From: Sugiyamaella lignohabitans
Taxonomy: Eukaryota > Ascomycota > Dipodascomycetes > Dipodascales > Trichomonascaceae
DNA length: 64,000 nt
Assembly: GCF_001640025.1 (NCBI RefSeq)
Contig: NC_031674.1
Location: 806,001 to 870,000 of the forward strand
Direction of reading: 5' to 3'
Positions 61,921-64,000 of the stretch are shown here, piece after piece. How positions within the stretch are numbered: the stretch's first letter is position 1; each line of letters starts with the position of its first letter. A model generated the notes under the pieces. The model ran no database searches, was not told the DNA's origin, and saw only the letters and a list, made by a program, of their open reading frames with translations. The translations under genes were made by a program, and so were the position numbers.

Positions 61921-64000
61921 TTACTGCTGTTGTTGCCTTAAACGGGCATTGAGGAGTTCGTTGATTTTCTCTGCAACGGCCGACTGGTCAAACCGCAGCG
62001 CGATTTTGCTGGCCGCTTCAAGAGCCTGATCTTTGTTGATCAGGTAGGCTAAAGCAAGAGCCTTAGAAGGTTTGGAGTCGATACAGCATGCCTGGATCAG
62101 TCGCAAAACAACTTTGTCGACTTCCAACTCTTGAGATGAAACTGTGCTGACAAGCTCGATGTTATCATCAGACTCGGCTTGAGCTCGCGACAATTGTAGA
62201 AGGACTTGTTTAGTAAGGTATTCCTTTTCGTAGTCTGTGGTTGTAGGGTCGACTGTCACTGATAATTCAAGTTCTGTAGTTGCTGGTAGAGGGATGTTGG
62301 GATGCTGGTCGCCTTTTCTTAGGACTGTGCATACAAACTTGTTATCAATGACCCCAATTGGCCAGTATGACTCTTTGCGTCCTTGAGCTGATTCAATGTT
62401 AGAATCAACGATAGGAACCCATCGTGTCTGGAGGGGTTCTCTCCAGTTTTGTAGTACCAGAAGTATTCCCTTTGAATCGAAAATGCATGGGTCACCTTGA
62501 CTGGTAAAGAAGACAGCTTTTAGCTTGTTGCCAACACCAATATCGATTTCATCATTCTTTTGATAAATCACGTTGGTTCGAACGTTTTCAATAGAGTACG
62601 ACAACGATCCAGTCGGTGACGTTCGGACAATATAATTGTAGTTTCTCCAGGAAGCACAGGTAATTACCGGATCTCTTGATTGTCTATAAACAGACAAAGG
62701 AGAGCCATATATATTGAAAGTTCTCACGTACCCTTGTGCGGTGCAGAACGTGACTATGTTTTTAGAAAGCGAAATGCATCTGAATAAATCATTATCTGAT
62801 AATGTGTACTCCCAGTTGTTCGTAAAACCGTCATGGAATCTGAGCAAAGCTTTACGAGTCTTGGTGTTGGCGAACAGAGCGGCTTCTTCTGTAAGGCATG
62901 CCAGATCATATTGCACGTAGTCGGTGAAATGATATTCCCTGTGAAGCCCTCTGTCAAAAAATGTTACTGTAACCGTATTATGATCTTCTTGAAATACAGA
63001 CCAGATGTACCCAATTGTATTCATGCAAAGGTATCTTCGCCCATTTTTCCACGGAGTACTGCCGGTAATGAAGGGTTCGTGAACTGGTTCCGTAGAAACA
63101 AATTTAGCACGTTTATAACCATTACCATTTTCCAATGCTGTTGACTCTCTAGAACGCTTGCCATTCTCTTCACCAACATACCCAGCTCCGTCGTCGTCTT
63201 CAATCCAGTCGAGTTCATTTCCCTCACCATTGGCTTGCTCAACATCATCTGCCGTTGCATCTCCAGTGAATTCTAACTCCAAATCGTAATCATCATAATC
63301 TCGAATTCTATCCACACTATTGACGGATTTCTTAGTGCTACTATCAGTACCATTGGTACTAGTGGTGGTATTGAACGGAGTAATGTCTCCGAATGGACTT
63401 GCCTGATCTAATAATACATCGTACGTGATAAGCTGACCTCTGTCAGTGGCCACAGTCAGTTCATTTGTAGTAGGATGCCAAGCAACAGATATTGGTGATT
63501 CGACATTCTGTGACTCAACTGGTGTAAATGTAGTCGCATCCCAGATTATCACCTTATTATCGAGCGAGATAGTAGCTATATATTTTCCATTGGGGGACCA
63601 TTTGATGCCAGTTAGTTCTTTTTTGTGACCATTGGTATGGCGTAGACGAGCTACTTCAGAAACGTTGCTCAGATTGTATACACCAACTTCAAAGGTCTTA
63701 GTTGCAATTGCGAAATGTGTGCCATCAGGATGAAACTCGACAGCTGTAGTTCGAACATCGTCTACATCACGAACATCTGGAACAATACCTTCCAAACTGT
63801 GTACTAATGTGGGATTAAAAGGCGGTATTATCGTATTTTGACGGAATGAATTTTCCATATCACCGTCAGGCTCGTCACTACCATCTTTATTTTCAGACTT
63901 TTCCAGTCTATAAAAACGTAGATTTCCGTCAATAGAAGACAAGGCGATTAGATTTCCCGAAATACTGTAAGAAATATGCTTAACTGGTACTGGAAGAGAC
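61921..64000 (-). CDS. Ctf4/AND-1 replisome hub, partial at window edge
   Basis: The reading frame stays open to the window end, so the N-terminus is missing; 692 codons are visible. An N-terminal WD40 propeller is recognisable (VEFHPDGTHFAIATKTFEV; LTGIKWSPNGKYIATISLDNKVIIWD). An acidic linker, the SepB/Ctf4 C-terminal beta-propeller (GSTPWKNGRRYLCMNTIGYI; DWREPLQ-type WREPLQTRWVPI) and a C-terminal helical bundle ending in Gln-rich sequence follow. Ctf4 trimers join the CMG helicase to polymerase alpha. The upstream ATG-like codon at 63942 is TTG and is not the start. Confidence 0.92.
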   Translation of the reverse strand, partial: SLPVPVKHISYSISGNLIALSSIDGNLRFYRLEKSENKDGSDEPDGDMENSFRQNTIIPPFNPTLVHSLEGIVPDVRDVDDVRTTAVEFHPDGTHFAIATKTFEVGVYNLSNVSEVARLRHTNGHKKELTGIKWSPNGKYIATISLDNKVIIWDATTFTPVESQNVESPISVAWHPTTNELTVATDRGQLITYDVLLDQASPFGDITPFNTTTSTNGTDSSTKKSVNSVDRIRDYDDYDLELEFTGDATADDVEQANGEGNELDWIEDDDGAGYVGEENGKRSRESTALENGNGYKRAKFVSTEPVHEPFITGSTPWKNGRRYLCMNTIGYIWSVFQEDHNTVTVTFFDRGLHREYHFTDYVQYDLACLTEEAALFANTKTRKALLRFHDGFTNNWEYTLSDNDLFRCISLSKNIVTFCTAQGYVRTFNIYGSPLSVYRQSRDPVITCASWRNYNYIVRTSPTGSLSYSIENVRTNVIYQKNDEIDIGVGNKLKAVFFTSQGDPCIFDSKGILLVLQNWREPLQTRWVPIVDSNIESAQGRKESYWPIGVIDNKFVCTVLRKGDQHPNIPLPATTELELSVTVDPTTTDYEKEYLTKQVLLQLSRAQAESDDNIELVSTVSSQELEVDKVVLRLIQACCIDSKPSKALALAYLINKDQALEAASKIALRFDQSAVAEKINELLNARLRQQQQ

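Overview
The window is nuclear DNA of a budding yeast outside the Saccharomycetaceae, most likely a Trichomonascaceae/Dipodascaceae-type lineage (relatives of Sugiyamaella, Blastobotrys or Yarrowia). The evidence is: a nuclear complex I subunit (absent from Saccharomyces); seven or more short spliceosomal introns with GTAAGT-like donors and a CTAAC branch motif only a few bases before the acceptor AG; and CTG codons at conserved leucine positions (for example the Y-L-Y of RAD3 near 52690), which argues against the CUG-Ser clade. The genus is inferred; gene families are named from recognised protein motifs.

Twenty-four protein genes can be supported, one of them cut by the right edge. From left to right they are PEX8-like, MMM1, KRI1, ARP4, MIC60, TRF4/PAP2, IKS1, VPS21, TAE1, SSH1/SEC61-type translocon, MAK5, SUP45, STE24, a MUP1-type methionine permease, a secreted acid phosphatase, an unknown protein, SDS3-like, a KTR mannosyltransferase, RPN4, RAD3, an acetamidase, a HOL1-type MFS transporter, the NDUFA8 complex I subunit and CTF4. 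Most are housekeeping genes in no functional cluster. ARP4, MIC60, IKS1, SSH1, STE24 and RAD3 have introns near the 5' end; I reconstructed their first exons by hand (RAD3 exon 1 is only ATGAA). A possible 30-codon spliced gene (43607-44170) and a 46-codon ORF behind a TATA box and two CACGTG boxes (53715-53855) are also recorded.

The most unusual content is a family of very GC-rich palindromic modules in an otherwise AT-rich genome. The basic unit is 53-60 bp and begins GCCTCCGGCGGCTGGGGC. Two units in inverted orientation around a semi-conserved core make a full element of about 135 bp. There are 32 units or elements here. Eighteen of the 24 genes have one within 100 bp of their stop codon, eight of nine convergent gene pairs have one between them, and none lies within 100 bp of a start codon. 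Three introns contain one; in IKS1 the element is about 77% of the intron. The modules fold into hairpins whose stems are invariant and whose three-base loops vary. They look like a MITE-like or GC-cluster-like family that occupies 3' flanks and introns, possibly working in 3'-end formation. I found no transposase, CRISPR array, rRNA or convincing tRNA.

Regional layout: 0.9-14 kb is dense with paired divergent and convergent genes; 14-32 kb alternates genes with module-rich spacers; 34-36.3 kb and 38.2-41.6 kb are long gene-free stretches; 41.6-53.4 kb carries regulators and repair genes, with two Rpn4-type PACE boxes in front of RPN4; 53.4-61 kb holds nitrogen/transport functions and a long spacer; the window ends inside CTF4.
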